From contig JBLNDJ010000048.1 of the NCBI GenBank assembly GCA_050261515.1, forward strand, positions 62,001-126,000: a stretch of 64,000 nucleotides of DNA, in the 5' to 3' direction. Both the position numbers and the translations under genes were made by a program. How positions within the stretch are numbered: position 1 is the first letter of the stretch; the number at the start of each line of letters is the position of its first letter. Positions 33,815 through 42,320 of this stretch are shown here, in pieces. Source of the DNA: JBLNDJ01 sp050261515. GTDB lineage: Bacteria; Acidobacteriota; Terriglobia; Bryobacterales; Bryobacteraceae. The notes below the pieces were generated by a model that was not told the origin of the DNA, searched no databases, and was given only the letters and a program-made list of their open reading frames with translations.

Positions 33815-34732
33815 ATGCCGGAGGGATTTCTCAGGGGCATAGTCCCCGCAATCGTCACCCCCTTCCGCCCCGACGAACGCATCGATTACCAGGCCTGGCA
33901 GGAGTTGATCGAGATTCAGCTTGCCAGCGGCGTTCACGGGCTGTTCGTCCTCGGCGGGCAGGGCGAGTTCTTCGCTTTGAATGAAGAGGAGCGCGAGGTT
34001 GCCGCGCGCTTCTGCGCCCAGACGGTGGACGGCCGGGTGCCCGTCTACGTCAACGTGGGCGCGGTCACGACGCTCGAAGCGGTGCGCCTGGCCCAGAAGG
34101 CCGAGGGCGACGGCGTGGACGCGGTCGTGGCCGTCACGCCGTATTACGTGCGGCCCTCGGAGGCCGAGCTGGTCGATCACTACATCGAGATCTGCCATAG
34201 CGTGCGGCTGCCGGTGTTCGCCTACAACATCCCCGAGCGCACAGGGGTTTCGCTCACGCCGGAGATTCTGGGACGGATCGCGGCTATCTGCGAGAACTTC
34301 GCCGGGCTGAAGGATTCGAGCGGCGATCTCGATGCGATCGCGAAGTACCGCTCCGGCGGCCTCGAGGTCTTCATGGGACGCGACCACCTGATCCTCGAAG
34401 GGCTCAAGCGCGGCTGCGCCGGAGCGGTGACGGCCTGCGCGAACGTTGCCCCGCGCGCGTTCGTGCAGCTCTACGAGGCGTACCACGGGGGCGACATGGA
34501 GCGCGCCGGGCGGCTGCAAACGCTGGTCGAGCCGCTGCGGGCGGCGTTCGCGCTGGGCACGTTCCCGGCGGTGGTCAAGGAAGCGATGCAACTGATCGGC
34601 CTGCGCGCGGGCCGCTGCCGCCGTCCGGTGGGACCGTTGGCCGTTGAGGCGCGGTACAAGTTGGCAGAAGCGCTCGAGCCGCTGCGCGCGGAAGGACTGC
34701 TTGCCGCGCCCGCCAGAATCGCGGCGAATTAA
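33815..34732 (+). CDS. Dihydrodipicolinate synthase-family lyase
   Basis: A 305-residue class I aldolase-fold enzyme of the DapA/N-acetylneuraminate lyase family, which condenses or cleaves pyruvate-linked substrates through a lysine Schiff base. The visible motifs are PAIVTPFRPDERIDY, GVHGLFVLGGQGEFFALNEE (in place of the GTTGE loop), VTPYYVRPS with the catalytic Tyr, YNIPERTG, and the Schiff-base Lys in FAGLKDSSGD. The QGE loop differs from true DapA, so a sugar-acid lyase is as likely as lysine biosynthesis. The start at 33815 follows TACAAT by 6 nt; the long upstream frame is antisense to the Sm-like gene. Confidence 0.88.
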   Translation: MPEGFLRGIVPAIVTPFRPDERIDYQAWQELIEIQLASGVHGLFVLGGQGEFFALNEEEREVAARFCAQTVDGRVPVYVNVGAVTTLEAVRLAQKAEGDGVDAVVAVTPYYVRPSEAELVDHYIEICHSVRLPVFAYNIPERTGVSLTPEILGRIAAICENFAGLKDSSGDLDAIAKYRSGGLEVFMGRDHLILEGLKRGCAGAVTACANVAPRAFVQLYEAYHGGDMERAGRLQTLVEPLRAAFALGTFPAVVKEAMQLIGLRAGRCRRPVGPLAVEARYKLAEALEPLRAEGLLAAPARIAAN

Positions 34733-34771
34733 GCCGCGAAGCGACAAGGATACAGGGCCGCGTGAAAGGCG

Positions 34772-35134
34772 CTAGGCACGGCGGCGGCGCGCGCGGGCGT
34801 AAATCAGGCCGGCTGCGCCGATCGCAACCACTGGAAGCGTGGTGCGCGGCTCGGGAGCTTGGGAGGCGGGCGGGTCGCTCGCAAGCTGGGGGACGAGGCC
34901 GGCGGCAAGCTCCGAGCCGCCGATCGGATTACCCTGGACCTCGATCACTTGGGCGGGGCCGGGTTCGATGACGACCGGCACGGCCGGGTCAGGTTGTGAG
35001 GCGACGGGCACGGTCGGGTCAGGCTGGCCGCACCAGCCTGTCGATTCAAATGTATAGATGGCCGATGCCACCAGCGTCCTTTGCGCTGCCAGCAGGGCAA
35101 GAATGAAAGCCGCCCTTTGAATGACACGTACCAC
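34772..35134 (-). CDS. PEP-CTERM sorting-signal protein
   Basis: A 120-residue exported protein. The N-terminal signal is IQRAAFILALLAAQRTLVAS; a short Pro-rich middle has two copies of a PDPxVPV unit (QPDPTVPV, QPDPAVPV). It ends with the tripartite PEP-CTERM signal: PEP, a hydrophobic stretch (TLPVVAIGAAGLIYA) and RARRRRA. Such proteins are processed by an exosortase and usually go to the cell surface or exopolysaccharide. The mature part is only ~60 residues with a single cysteine. I chose a GTG start at 35134, which has GGAGG 5 nt upstream and opens directly onto the signal peptide. No exosortase lies in the window. Confidence 0.75.
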   Translation of the reverse strand: MVRVIQRAAFILALLAAQRTLVASAIYTFESTGWCGQPDPTVPVASQPDPAVPVVIEPGPAQVIEVQGNPIGGSELAAGLVPQLASDPPASQAPEPRTTLPVVAIGAAGLIYARARRRRA

Positions 35135-35212
35135 AAGCGCCTCCGACAAGTAGATGCGGGCTGCTTTGTACCGAGTCAGAAAAATCCGCTCTAATGAAAC
35201 CAGGGGGTTGGG

Positions 35213-37273
35213 ATGCCCGCGAACCTGCTTGCCAATGAGAAGAGCCCGTATCTTCAGCAGCACGCGCATAACCCGGTGAACTGGAGGCCGTGGGGCGAGG
35301 ACGCGTTCCGCGCGGCGCGTGAGGAAGACAAGCCGATTTTCCTGTCGGTCGGATACTCAACGTGCCATTGGTGCCACGTGATGGAGCGCGAATCGTTCGA
35401 GAACGCGGCCACCGCGGAGCTGCTCAACCGGAACTTCATCCCGGTGAAGGTCGATCGCGAAGAGCGGCCCGATGTGGACCGCATCTACATGATGTTCGTC
35501 CAGGCGACGACTGGGTCGGGAGGCTGGCCGATGTCGGTGTGGCTCACGCCGGACCTGCGGCCGTTTTTCGGCGGAACGTATTTCCCGCCGGACCGCCGCT
35601 ACGGGCAGCCGGGCTTCAACGAAGTGCTCGAACGGATCGCGGAGGTGTGGAAGCTCGACCGCGCCGCCATCGTGCAGTCGAGCGGCGAGGTTCTCGAGCA
35701 GCTTCGCATTCACGCGCGGGGGGAGCGCGCGGCGGCGGAGGTGGACGACAACACGCTCGAATCGGCGTGGGCGGCGTTCCGCCGCAGCTTCGACTCCAGG
35801 CACGGCGGGTTTGGAGGCGCGCCGAAGTTCCCGCGCCCGTCGGTGCACAATTTCCTGCTGCGATACTGGGCGCGCACGGGGAACCTCGAAGCGCTGGATA
35901 TGGTCCTGGCCACGCTGAACCAGATGGCGCTCGGCGGGATACACGACCATTTGGGCGGCGGCTTTCACCGCTATGCGGTCGATGAACGCTGGTTCGTGCC
36001 GCACTTCGAGAAGATGCTCTATGACCAGGCGCAGCTTGCCGTTTCCTACCTGGACGGCTACCGCATTTCGGGCGATGCGGTCTACGCGGCCACGGCGCGT
36101 GGGATCCTCGACTATGTGCTGCGCGACATGACGGACGCACAAGGCGGCTTCTATTCCGCCGAGGACGCCGACAGCGACGGCAGCGAGGGTGCTTACTACG
36201 TCTGGACGAAGGCCGAGATCGATGCGGCGCTGGGCGAGCCGCTCGCCGAGCGCTTCTGCCGCCGGTATGGAGTCACCGAGGGCGGCAACGTGCGCGAGGA
36301 TCCGCACCACGAATTCGCGCTGAAGAATATTTTGGCGCTGGCCGGGCCGGAGGACGATGATTCGCTCGCCGAAGCCCGCGCAAAGCTGTTCGAGGTGCGA
36401 TCGCGCCGGCCGCGGCCGCACAGGGACGATAAAATCCTAGCCGCGTGGAACGGCCTCATGATTTCGGCGTTCGCCGCGGGCGCGCGCACGCTGGATGATG
36501 AGCGGTACCTGGAGGCGGGGCGGCGCGCGGCGGAGTTTTTCCTTTCGCGCATGTACGACCCCGCGACGAAGACGCTGTTCCGCCGCTTCCGCGACGGCGA
36601 GGCCGCGATCCCCGGCTTCCTGGACGACTACGCGTTCTTCGCGCAGGGGCTGCTCGATCTCTACGAGACTGGGTTCGACACGCGGCACCTGGAATGGGCG
36701 ATCGAGCTGACCGATTCCATGGTGGCGCGCTTCGAAGATACCGAGGCGGGCGGCTTCTTCGCGACGGAGGCGGAGCAGGGAAGCCTGGTTATGCGTCTGA
36801 AGGACGACTACGACGGCGCGGAGCCTTCGGGCAACTCGATTGCGATCCTGAACCTGCTGCGGCTGGCGCGCATGACGGGTGGGCATGCCTATCAGGCGAT
36901 CGCGGACAAGGCGCTGGCCGCCTTCGCGGGACGGCTCGCGGCGGCCCCGGTGGCGCTGCCGCAGCTTTGCGCCGCCGTCGAGTACAACCGCGCGCGGCCG
37001 GCGCAGATCGTGCTGGTGGGGTCGCGCGAGGCATGCGCGCCGTTCCTCGGCGAGTTGAACCGGCGCTATCTGCCGAACACCGCCGTCCTGCTCGTCGGCA
37101 GCGACGGCGCGCGCCGGATGCTCGCCCGGCATTCGCCGGAGATCGGTGCCATGGGGCAGTCAGGAGCGTCCGCGGCGGCTTATGTGTGCGAGAACTTCGC
37201 GTGCCAGTTGCCGGTGACGGACCCGCAGCAATTCGCCAGGATGCTCGACCGCCCCCGCGCGGCCCAGGGCTGA
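35213..37273 (+). CDS. DUF255 thioredoxin-domain protein (YyaL/SPATA20 type)
   Basis: A 686-residue protein of the YyaL/spermatogenesis-associated-20 family. The N-terminal thioredoxin-like domain carries NPVNWRPWGEDAF and the redox-type CxxC in STCHWCHVMERESF, then DREERPDVDRIYM and GGWPMSVWLTP. The rest is an (alpha/alpha)6 barrel like that of N-acylglucosamine epimerases (GGIHDHLGGGFHRYAVDERW, HFEKMLYDQAQLA, YYVWTKAEID, AAWNGLMISAFA). Family length is matched and no signal peptide is present. The function of the family is not firmly known. The gene is probably transcribed alone; the peroxidase gene follows after 49 bp. Confidence 0.92.
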   Translation: MPANLLANEKSPYLQQHAHNPVNWRPWGEDAFRAAREEDKPIFLSVGYSTCHWCHVMERESFENAATAELLNRNFIPVKVDREERPDVDRIYMMFVQATTGSGGWPMSVWLTPDLRPFFGGTYFPPDRRYGQPGFNEVLERIAEVWKLDRAAIVQSSGEVLEQLRIHARGERAAAEVDDNTLESAWAAFRRSFDSRHGGFGGAPKFPRPSVHNFLLRYWARTGNLEALDMVLATLNQMALGGIHDHLGGGFHRYAVDERWFVPHFEKMLYDQAQLAVSYLDGYRISGDAVYAATARGILDYVLRDMTDAQGGFYSAEDADSDGSEGAYYVWTKAEIDAALGEPLAERFCRRYGVTEGGNVREDPHHEFALKNILALAGPEDDDSLAEARAKLFEVRSRRPRPHRDDKILAAWNGLMISAFAAGARTLDDERYLEAGRRAAEFFLSRMYDPATKTLFRRFRDGEAAIPGFLDDYAFFAQGLLDLYETGFDTRHLEWAIELTDSMVARFEDTEAGGFFATEAEQGSLVMRLKDDYDGAEPSGNSIAILNLLRLARMTGGHAYQAIADKALAAFAGRLAAAPVALPQLCAAVEYNRARPAQIVLVGSREACAPFLGELNRRYLPNTAVLLVGSDGARRMLARHSPEIGAMGQSGASAAAYVCENFACQLPVTDPQQFARMLDRPRAAQG

Positions 37274-37322
37274 GCGGCCTGCTAAAATGACCATGACTTC
37301 ACAAATCACCGGAGGGTTGTAA

Positions 37323-37844
37323 ATGCAGCGTACAGTCAATCTGAAAGGCAATCCCGTGGCCGTGGCCGGACCCGAGCTGAAGCCCGGCGATCAGGCGCCC
37401 GACTTCGCTGTGGTCGATAACGCCCTGAAGCCCGTCACGCTCGCCGATACGGGCCGCAATGTGCGCATTTTCAGCGTGGTTCCGTCGCTCGATACACCGG
37501 TCTGCGACGCGCAGACGCGGCGCTTCAACGAGGAACTCGCCAAGATGCCGGGCGTCGATGTCTACACGGTCAGCGTCGATCTGCCGTTCGCGCAGAAGCG
37601 CTACTGCAACGCCTACGCGGTCGATCGCGTGAAAATGCTTTCCGACCACAAGGATGCGAGCTTCGGCTTGAATTACGGCACGCTGATTCAGGATTTGCGC
37701 ATCGAGAGCCGCGCCATATTCGTGGTCGATCGCGACAATGTGATCCGCTACGTCCAGTACGTGAAGGAAACCGGCGAGCACCCCGATTACGAGTCGGCGC
37801 TCCGGACGGCGCGCGCGCTGGCGGGCGAGGCGCAGTCGGCTTGA
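37323..37844 (+). CDS. tpx: Thiol peroxidase, atypical 2-Cys peroxiredoxin
   Basis: A 173-residue thiol peroxidase that reduces hydrogen peroxide and organic hydroperoxides using thioredoxin. The peroxidatic cysteine is in SLDTPVCDAQTRRF near residue 60, within the family T-x-x-C motif, and the resolving cysteine is in KRYCNAYAV near residue 97. GDQAPDF and the DRDNVIRYVQYV strand are typical. The ATG has GGAGGG 7 nt upstream. TAAAAT at 37283-37288 may be its -10, giving a leader of ~28 nt. The stop codon lies inside the -35 element of the HU promoter. Confidence 0.95.
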   Translation: MQRTVNLKGNPVAVAGPELKPGDQAPDFAVVDNALKPVTLADTGRNVRIFSVVPSLDTPVCDAQTRRFNEELAKMPGVDVYTVSVDLPFAQKRYCNAYAVDRVKMLSDHKDASFGLNYGTLIQDLRIESRAIFVVDRDNVIRYVQYVKETGEHPDYESALRTARALAGEAQSA

Positions 37845-37870
37845 CAACAAATTAACCCTAATCCTATCAT
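37841..37870 (+). promoter_or_regulatory. Sigma-70 promoter of the HU/IHF gene
   Basis: A perfect -35 TTGACA (37841-37846) and TATCAT (37865-37870) are separated by 18 bp. The -35 shares bases with the tpx stop codon. Transcription would start near 37877, leaving a ~35-nt leader with the AGGAGG site. Confidence 0.75.
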
Positions 37871-37911
37871 GTGGTTTGCCGCGCCCAGTCGAACGGCGCA
37901 AGGAGGATCGT

Positions 37912-38181
37912 TTGATCAAGCTGGATATTATCAATGAAGTGGTCAACCGCACCGGCATCACCAAAACGAAGGCCGAAATGGCGGTGGAAACGGTCTTCGA
38001 GAGCATGAAGAAGGCGCTGGGACAGGGCGAGCGGATCGAATTGCGGGGCTTCGGCATCTTCAACGTCCGGCCCAGGAAAACGGGCATCGGGCGGAACCCG
38101 CGCACCGGCGCCGAGGTCTCGATTCCGCCGGGCAAAGCCGTGCGCTTCAAGCCCGGCAAAGAGTTGCAGTCGCTTCAGTAG
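37912..38181 (+). CDS. HU/IHF-family DNA-binding protein
   Basis: An 89-residue nucleoid protein that bends DNA as a dimer. The N-terminal helices are LDIINEVVNRTGITKTKAEM, followed by IELRGFGIFNVRPRK and the DNA-grasping arm with the signature GRNPRTGAEVSIPPGKAVRF, whose Pro intercalates between base pairs. I chose a TTG start at 37912 because AGGAGG lies 5 nt upstream and the protein then opens as normal HU/IHF. The longer TTG start at 37876 lacks a ribosome-binding site and falls at the predicted transcription start. A strong promoter precedes it. Confidence 0.93.
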   Translation: MIKLDIINEVVNRTGITKTKAEMAVETVFESMKKALGQGERIELRGFGIFNVRPRKTGIGRNPRTGAEVSIPPGKAVRFKPGKELQSLQ

Positions 38182-38190
38182 TTCGCATCT

Positions 38191-39090
38191 GTGCCGTCTC
38201 CAAGCCGCCTCGGACGCCTCTGGCTGCACGCGCTGCTGCTGATTCTGACGCTTGCGACCACGACGGCCATCGGTGCGCGCATGGTGGCGAATTTCAGGCA
38301 GAACCTTCCGGCGTTCGACGTCGAACGCGACCTGCTGCCGGCGTTCGTGAACATCGTGGCGGACCCGCTGTCGCTTGCTGTGGGGCTGCCTTTCTCGCTG
38401 ACGCTGATCGCGATTCTGCTCGCGCATGAGTTCGGCCACTACCTCGCCTGCCGTTATTACAAGGTCGATGCAAGCCTGCCGTACTTCATGCCCGCGCCGA
38501 CCTTCATCGGGACGCTGGGCGCGTTCATACGGATCCGTTCGGCGGTGTACTCGAAGCGGGTGCTGTTCGATATAGGGATTGCCGGGCCTCTGGCGGGGTT
38601 CGTGTTCCTGCTGCCGGCGCTCGGGATCGGCCTCGCGTACTCGAAGGTGCTGCCGGGAATCGGCGAGCGCGGCGACTTCGTCTTCGGCGTACCGGCGCTG
38701 ATGTGGCTGCTCGAGAAGGCCATCTTCCCGGGCGTTCACGCGGCGGATATCTATCTGCACCCGGTGGCGCGGGCGGCCTGGGTGGGGATTTTCGCGACGG
38801 CGATCAACCTGCTGCCGATCGGCCAGCTCGACGGCGGCCACATCATGTACGCGTTCGCCGGCGAGCGCCACAGGCTGTTCTCGAAGGTGTTCATCGCCGC
38901 GCTGATCCCGCTGGGCTTTCTGTACTGGCCGTGGTTCCTGTGGGCCGCGGTGCTGATGCTGCTCGGGCTGTGGAGGCATCCGCCGGTGTTCGATCCGGGG
39001 CGGCTCAGCCCGGGGCGGCGCAAGCTCGGCTACCTGGCACTGTTCATCTTCGGGCTATGTTTTATGGCCGCGCCGATCGCGAGTTCATGA
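38191..39090 (+). CDS. Site-2 protease-family membrane metalloprotease
   Basis: A 299-residue intramembrane zinc protease (M50). The zinc motif HEFGH is in LLAHEFGHYLACRYY (residues ~73-87) and the third ligand in NLLPIGQLDGGH (residues ~209-220). About six transmembrane helices are visible, from WLHALLLILTLATTTAIGA to LALFIFGLCFMAAPIA. No PDZ domain is present, so it belongs to the short S2P group rather than RseP. The GTG start is 10 bp after the HU stop. The stop overlaps the glycosyltransferase start (ATGA), so it begins a tightly coupled operon. Confidence 0.92.
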   Translation: MPSPSRLGRLWLHALLLILTLATTTAIGARMVANFRQNLPAFDVERDLLPAFVNIVADPLSLAVGLPFSLTLIAILLAHEFGHYLACRYYKVDASLPYFMPAPTFIGTLGAFIRIRSAVYSKRVLFDIGIAGPLAGFVFLLPALGIGLAYSKVLPGIGERGDFVFGVPALMWLLEKAIFPGVHAADIYLHPVARAAWVGIFATAINLLPIGQLDGGHIMYAFAGERHRLFSKVFIAALIPLGFLYWPWFLWAAVLMLLGLWRHPPVFDPGRLSPGRRKLGYLALFIFGLCFMAAPIASS

Positions 39091-39824
39091 AAATCTCGGC
39101 CACCATCATCACGTATAACGAGGAGCGCAAAATCGCGCGCGCGATCGAGAGCCTGCGGTGCTGCGATGAGATCGTGGTGGTGGATAGCCGGTCCACGGAC
39201 CGCACCGTCGAGATCGCGCAGAAGCTCGGCGCGCGCGTGGTCGAGAGCCCGTGGGCGGGGTATGCCAAGCAGAAGAACTTCGCTACAGCGCAGGCCGCCA
39301 ACGACTGGGTTCTTTCGCTCGACGCCGATGAGGCGTTGAGTGAGGCGCTCGAAGGCGAGATCTGGCAGCTTCGCAAGAACGGGCCGGAGTTCGACGCCTA
39401 CACGATGCCGCGCATGGCGCAGTATCTCGGGCGGTGGATTCTGCATTCCGGCTGGTATCCGGACCGCAAGGTGCGGCTCTACAACCGCGCGCGCGCGACA
39501 TGGGTGGGCGAGTTCGTGCACGAGTCGGTGAAGGTGGCGGGCACGGTCGGGCACCTCCGATCGAACATTCTGCACTATACGTGCGAGTCTCTTTCCGAGC
39601 ACGTGCGAACGGTTGACCGGTACACGACTCTGGCGGCGCAGGAGGTTGCCGCCCGCGGGGAGAGGATCGGGTGGCCGCGGCTGATCTTCGAGCCGGGGTG
39701 GACGTTCGTCCAGACGTATGTGCTGAAGCTCGGGTTCCTCGATGGGCTCGAGGGGCTCATGATTGCGAACATGGCGGCGATGTACACGTTCCTGAAGTAC
39801 GCGAAAGCGCGGAACATGTCCTGA
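39087..39824 (+). CDS. Glycosyltransferase family 2, LPS/KDO-transferase-like
   Basis: A 245-residue GT-A glycosyltransferase. It starts ISATIITYNEERKIARAIES, has the nucleotide-sugar strand EIVVVDSRSTDRT and a DxD-type motif in WVLSLDADEALSEAL. The segment QYLGRWILHSGWYPDRKVRL and HESVKVAG are typical of the WaaE/KdtX-like GT2 subgroup that decorates the lipopolysaccharide core. The C-terminus is a short amphipathic or membrane-contacting region. I used the ATG at 39087, which overlaps the protease stop; the frame upstream is a shadow. It overlaps the next gene as TGATG. Confidence 0.9.
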   Translation: MKISATIITYNEERKIARAIESLRCCDEIVVVDSRSTDRTVEIAQKLGARVVESPWAGYAKQKNFATAQAANDWVLSLDADEALSEALEGEIWQLRKNGPEFDAYTMPRMAQYLGRWILHSGWYPDRKVRLYNRARATWVGEFVHESVKVAGTVGHLRSNILHYTCESLSEHVRTVDRYTTLAAQEVAARGERIGWPRLIFEPGWTFVQTYVLKLGFLDGLEGLMIANMAAMYTFLKYAKARNMS

Positions 39825-40741
39825 TGCGGGTGCTCCACATCGATACGGGGCGCGAGATGCGCGGGGGGCAGTGGCAGGTCCTGTACCTGCTCGAACGGCT
39901 CGCGGCGGCCGGGCATCATGTCACGCTGATGGCGCGCGCGGGGTCGCCGCTTTATCGGAAAGCGAAGGCACAAGCGCTCGATGTGCGGCCTGCGACGGTA
40001 GTCTCGATGCCGGAGCTGAGCTGGGATGCCGACATCGTCCACGCGCATGACGCGCGCGGCCATACGCTGGCGGCGCTGGCGGCGCTGCGGCCGGTGGTTG
40101 TGTCGCGGCGCGTCGCATTCCCTTTGAAGACGCACTTCCTCTCGCGGTGGAAATACGGACGCGCGGTGCGGTACATCGCGGTTTCGGAGTATGTGAAGGC
40201 GCGGCTGGCGGCGGGCGGAATCGCCGAAGACCGCATCGATGTGGTCTATGACGGGGTGCCGTTGGGCGCGGCGGCGAGCGGGGGAAACCGTGTGATTGCC
40301 CTGGCCGGGAAGGGCGTGCCGCTGGCGAAAGCCGCCGCCGCGCGGGCGGGCGTGGAACTGCATTTCCCCGGCGACCTGGCGCGCGAGCTGCCGGAGGCGG
40401 CGGCCCTGGTCTACATCACGGAGGAGGAAGGCCTCGGCTCGGGCGCGCTGCTCGCGATGGCCGCGGGCGTGCCGGTGATCGCGAGCCGCATCGGCGGGCT
40501 GAAGGAAATCCTCGAGGACGGCGAGACCGGGCTGCTGGTGGACAATACGCCTGAAGCCATCGCCACGGCGATCACGCGCCTGCTCGGCGACGCCTCGCTG
40601 CGGGCGCGCCTGGGCGCGGCCGGGCGGCGCGCGGTCCAGGAACGCTTCACCGTGGAGCGCATGGTGCAGGCGACGCTCGCGGTGTACCATCAGGTGTTGC
40701 CATGCTCGAACCCGCCCTCGCGCTTCTCGCCGGACTGCTGA
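39824..40741 (+). CDS. Glycosyltransferase family 4
   Basis: A 305-residue GT-B glycosyltransferase. The acceptor half begins RVLHIDTGREMRGGQWQVLY, with DIVHAHDARGHTLAALAALR. The donor half has YIAVSEYVKARLAAGG, VVYDGVPLG, a shortened middle, and the EX7E-type region ITEEEGLGSGALLAMAAGVPVIASRIGG followed by EDGETGLLVDN. It is ~60 residues shorter than typical GT4 proteins, the lack lying in the donor domain between VVYDGV and ELHFPGD. The last 13 residues read into the prepilin-peptidase frame overlap (40 bp). Probably involved in lipopolysaccharide core or capsule synthesis with its GT2 neighbour. Confidence 0.88.
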   Translation: MRVLHIDTGREMRGGQWQVLYLLERLAAAGHHVTLMARAGSPLYRKAKAQALDVRPATVVSMPELSWDADIVHAHDARGHTLAALAALRPVVVSRRVAFPLKTHFLSRWKYGRAVRYIAVSEYVKARLAAGGIAEDRIDVVYDGVPLGAAASGGNRVIALAGKGVPLAKAAAARAGVELHFPGDLARELPEAAALVYITEEEGLGSGALLAMAAGVPVIASRIGGLKEILEDGETGLLVDNTPEAIATAITRLLGDASLRARLGAAGRRAVQERFTVERMVQATLAVYHQVLPCSNPPSRFSPDC

Positions 40742-41490
40742 TCGGCAGCTTCCTGAACGTGTGCATCTACCGGATGCCGCGCGATCTCTCGGTCGTTGCG
40801 CCGCGCTCGTTCTGCCCGCAGTGCGGGAAGCCGGTGGCGTGGTACGACAACATCCCGGTAGTGAGCTACGTGCTGCTCGGCGGGCGGTGCAGGCATTGCG
40901 CGAAGCCGATCGCCCTGCGGTATCCGATCGTCGAGGCGCTGACGGGCGTGCTGTTTTTCGTCTTTGTGCTGGCGCTCGGCCCGACACTCGCGGCGTTGAA
41001 GCTGTGTGTGTTCAGCGCGCTGATCGTCGGCCTGGTGTTCTCGGATTTGGAAGCGCGTATCCTGCCGGACGAGTTCACGCTGGGCGGACTCGCGGCCGGG
41101 CTGGCGTTCGCTTACTTCGTGCCCTTTCGGGAAACGTTCGCGGGCGTGTTCCTGCCGCCGCACTGGCCGCATGGATGGGTGTCGGTTGTAGAGTCCGCGT
41201 TCGCAGCCGCGAGTCCGGCGCTGGTGCTGTGGGGGATGGGCGTGGTCTACCAGAAAGTGCGCAAGCGCGAGGGGCTCGGCCTCGGCGACGTCAAGATGGT
41301 GGCGATGATCGGCGCGTTCCTCGGATTGCAGGGCGCGATCCTGACGGTGATGGCGGGGTCGATTCTTGGTTCCGTGATCGGGCTGGTGTACATCTATGGC
41401 GCGCGCAAGGATCCCGCGAGTTACGAGCTTCCGTTCGGGACATTCCTCGGCGCGGGCGCGATGGCGGTGGCGCTATTGGGGCTGTGGTGA
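40702..41490 (+). CDS. Prepilin peptidase (A24 family)
   Basis: A 262-residue membrane aspartic protease and methyltransferase that processes type IV pilin-like or type II secretion pseudopilin precursors. The N-terminal domain has GSFLNVCIYRMP and two zinc-type pairs (CPQC, CRHC). The catalytic aspartates are in GLVFSDLEARILPDEFT and GLGLGDVKMVAMIGAF. About seven transmembrane helices are present. The start overlaps the GT4 gene by 40 bp; the ATG directly begins the first helix (LEPALALLAGLLIGSF). No pilin gene lies in the window. Confidence 0.94.
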   Translation: MLEPALALLAGLLIGSFLNVCIYRMPRDLSVVAPRSFCPQCGKPVAWYDNIPVVSYVLLGGRCRHCAKPIALRYPIVEALTGVLFFVFVLALGPTLAALKLCVFSALIVGLVFSDLEARILPDEFTLGGLAAGLAFAYFVPFRETFAGVFLPPHWPHGWVSVVESAFAAASPALVLWGMGVVYQKVRKREGLGLGDVKMVAMIGAFLGLQGAILTVMAGSILGSVIGLVYIYGARKDPASYELPFGTFLGAGAMAVALLGLW

Positions 41491-41522
41491 ATCAAACCGC
41501 GTTACGATAGAAGAACCGCTTA

Positions 41523-42320
41523 ATGAATGCTCTACTCGACACGCTGAAGCCCGAGGAGGCGGATCGCGGGCTGGCGGAGGCGCTCGATCCCGGCAGGCTG
41601 CCGCGGCACATCGCCATCATCATGGACGGGAACGGCCGCTGGGCGCGGCGCAGGAATTTGCCGCGCGCGGCGGGCCACAGGGCGGGCGTCGGGGCGGTGC
41701 GCGCGGCGGTGGAGACGTGCGCGCGGCTGGGCATCGAGATCCTGACACTTTACGCGTTTTCGGTGGAGAACTGGAAGCGGCCGCGAGCGGAGGTCGATAC
41801 GCTCTGGCGGCTGCTGCGCGTTTACATCCGCAAGGAGCTGCCGGCGCTCATGAAAAACGGCGTGCGCGTGCGCGCCATCGGGCGGATCGATGCGCTGCCG
41901 GAGCGCGCGCGGCGCGAGCTGCTCGACGCGGTAGAAGCCACGAGCGCGAATCGCGGGCTGCTGGTGAATCTGGCGATCAACTACGGCGCGCGCGCGGAGC
42001 TGGCCGATTCGGTGAACGCGATCCTCGAGCGGGCGCGGGCGTCGGGCACGCTCGACAGTCTGCGCGTCGATGAGGAGATGATTTCCGCGCACCTCTACAC
42101 GGCCGGAATGCACGACCCCGACCTGCTCATACGCACCTCGGGAGAAATGCGCGTGAGCAATTTTCTGTTGTGGCAGATCGCCTATGCGGAACTGTACATC
42201 ACGGAAACGCTCTGGCCGGATTTCACGCGCGCCGAGCTGCTCCGCGCCATTCTGAGCTATCAATCGAGGGACAGGCGCTTCGGCGGGTTGAGCGCGCTGG
42301 CCGCCGAAACCGCGCAATGA
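41523..42320 (+). CDS. uppS: Isoprenyl transferase (undecaprenyl pyrophosphate synthase)
   Basis: A 265-residue cis-prenyltransferase that extends farnesyl diphosphate to the C55 lipid carrier used for peptidoglycan and O-antigen. Motifs in order: HIAIIMDGNGRWARRR with the essential Asp and the pyrophosphate-binding loop, GHRAGVGAVR, LTLYAFSVENWKRP, and the C-terminal DLLIRTSGEMRVSNFLLWQI with YAELYITETLWPDF. Length is normal, with ~25 extra N-terminal residues. The stop overlaps the cdsA start (ATGA), the common uppS-cdsA arrangement. Confidence 0.95.
   Translation: MNALLDTLKPEEADRGLAEALDPGRLPRHIAIIMDGNGRWARRRNLPRAAGHRAGVGAVRAAVETCARLGIEILTLYAFSVENWKRPRAEVDTLWRLLRVYIRKELPALMKNGVRVRAIGRIDALPERARRELLDAVEATSANRGLLVNLAINYGARAELADSVNAILERARASGTLDSLRVDEEMISAHLYTAGMHDPDLLIRTSGEMRVSNFLLWQIAYAELYITETLWPDFTRAELLRAILSYQSRDRRFGGLSALAAETAQ

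Noticed and set aside
37292..37321. Nine-codon ORF (MTSQITGGL) just upstream of tpx, considered as a leader peptide
   Set aside because: It starts only 3 nt after the TAAAAT -10, so its ATG would lie before the transcript start, and it has no telling composition.
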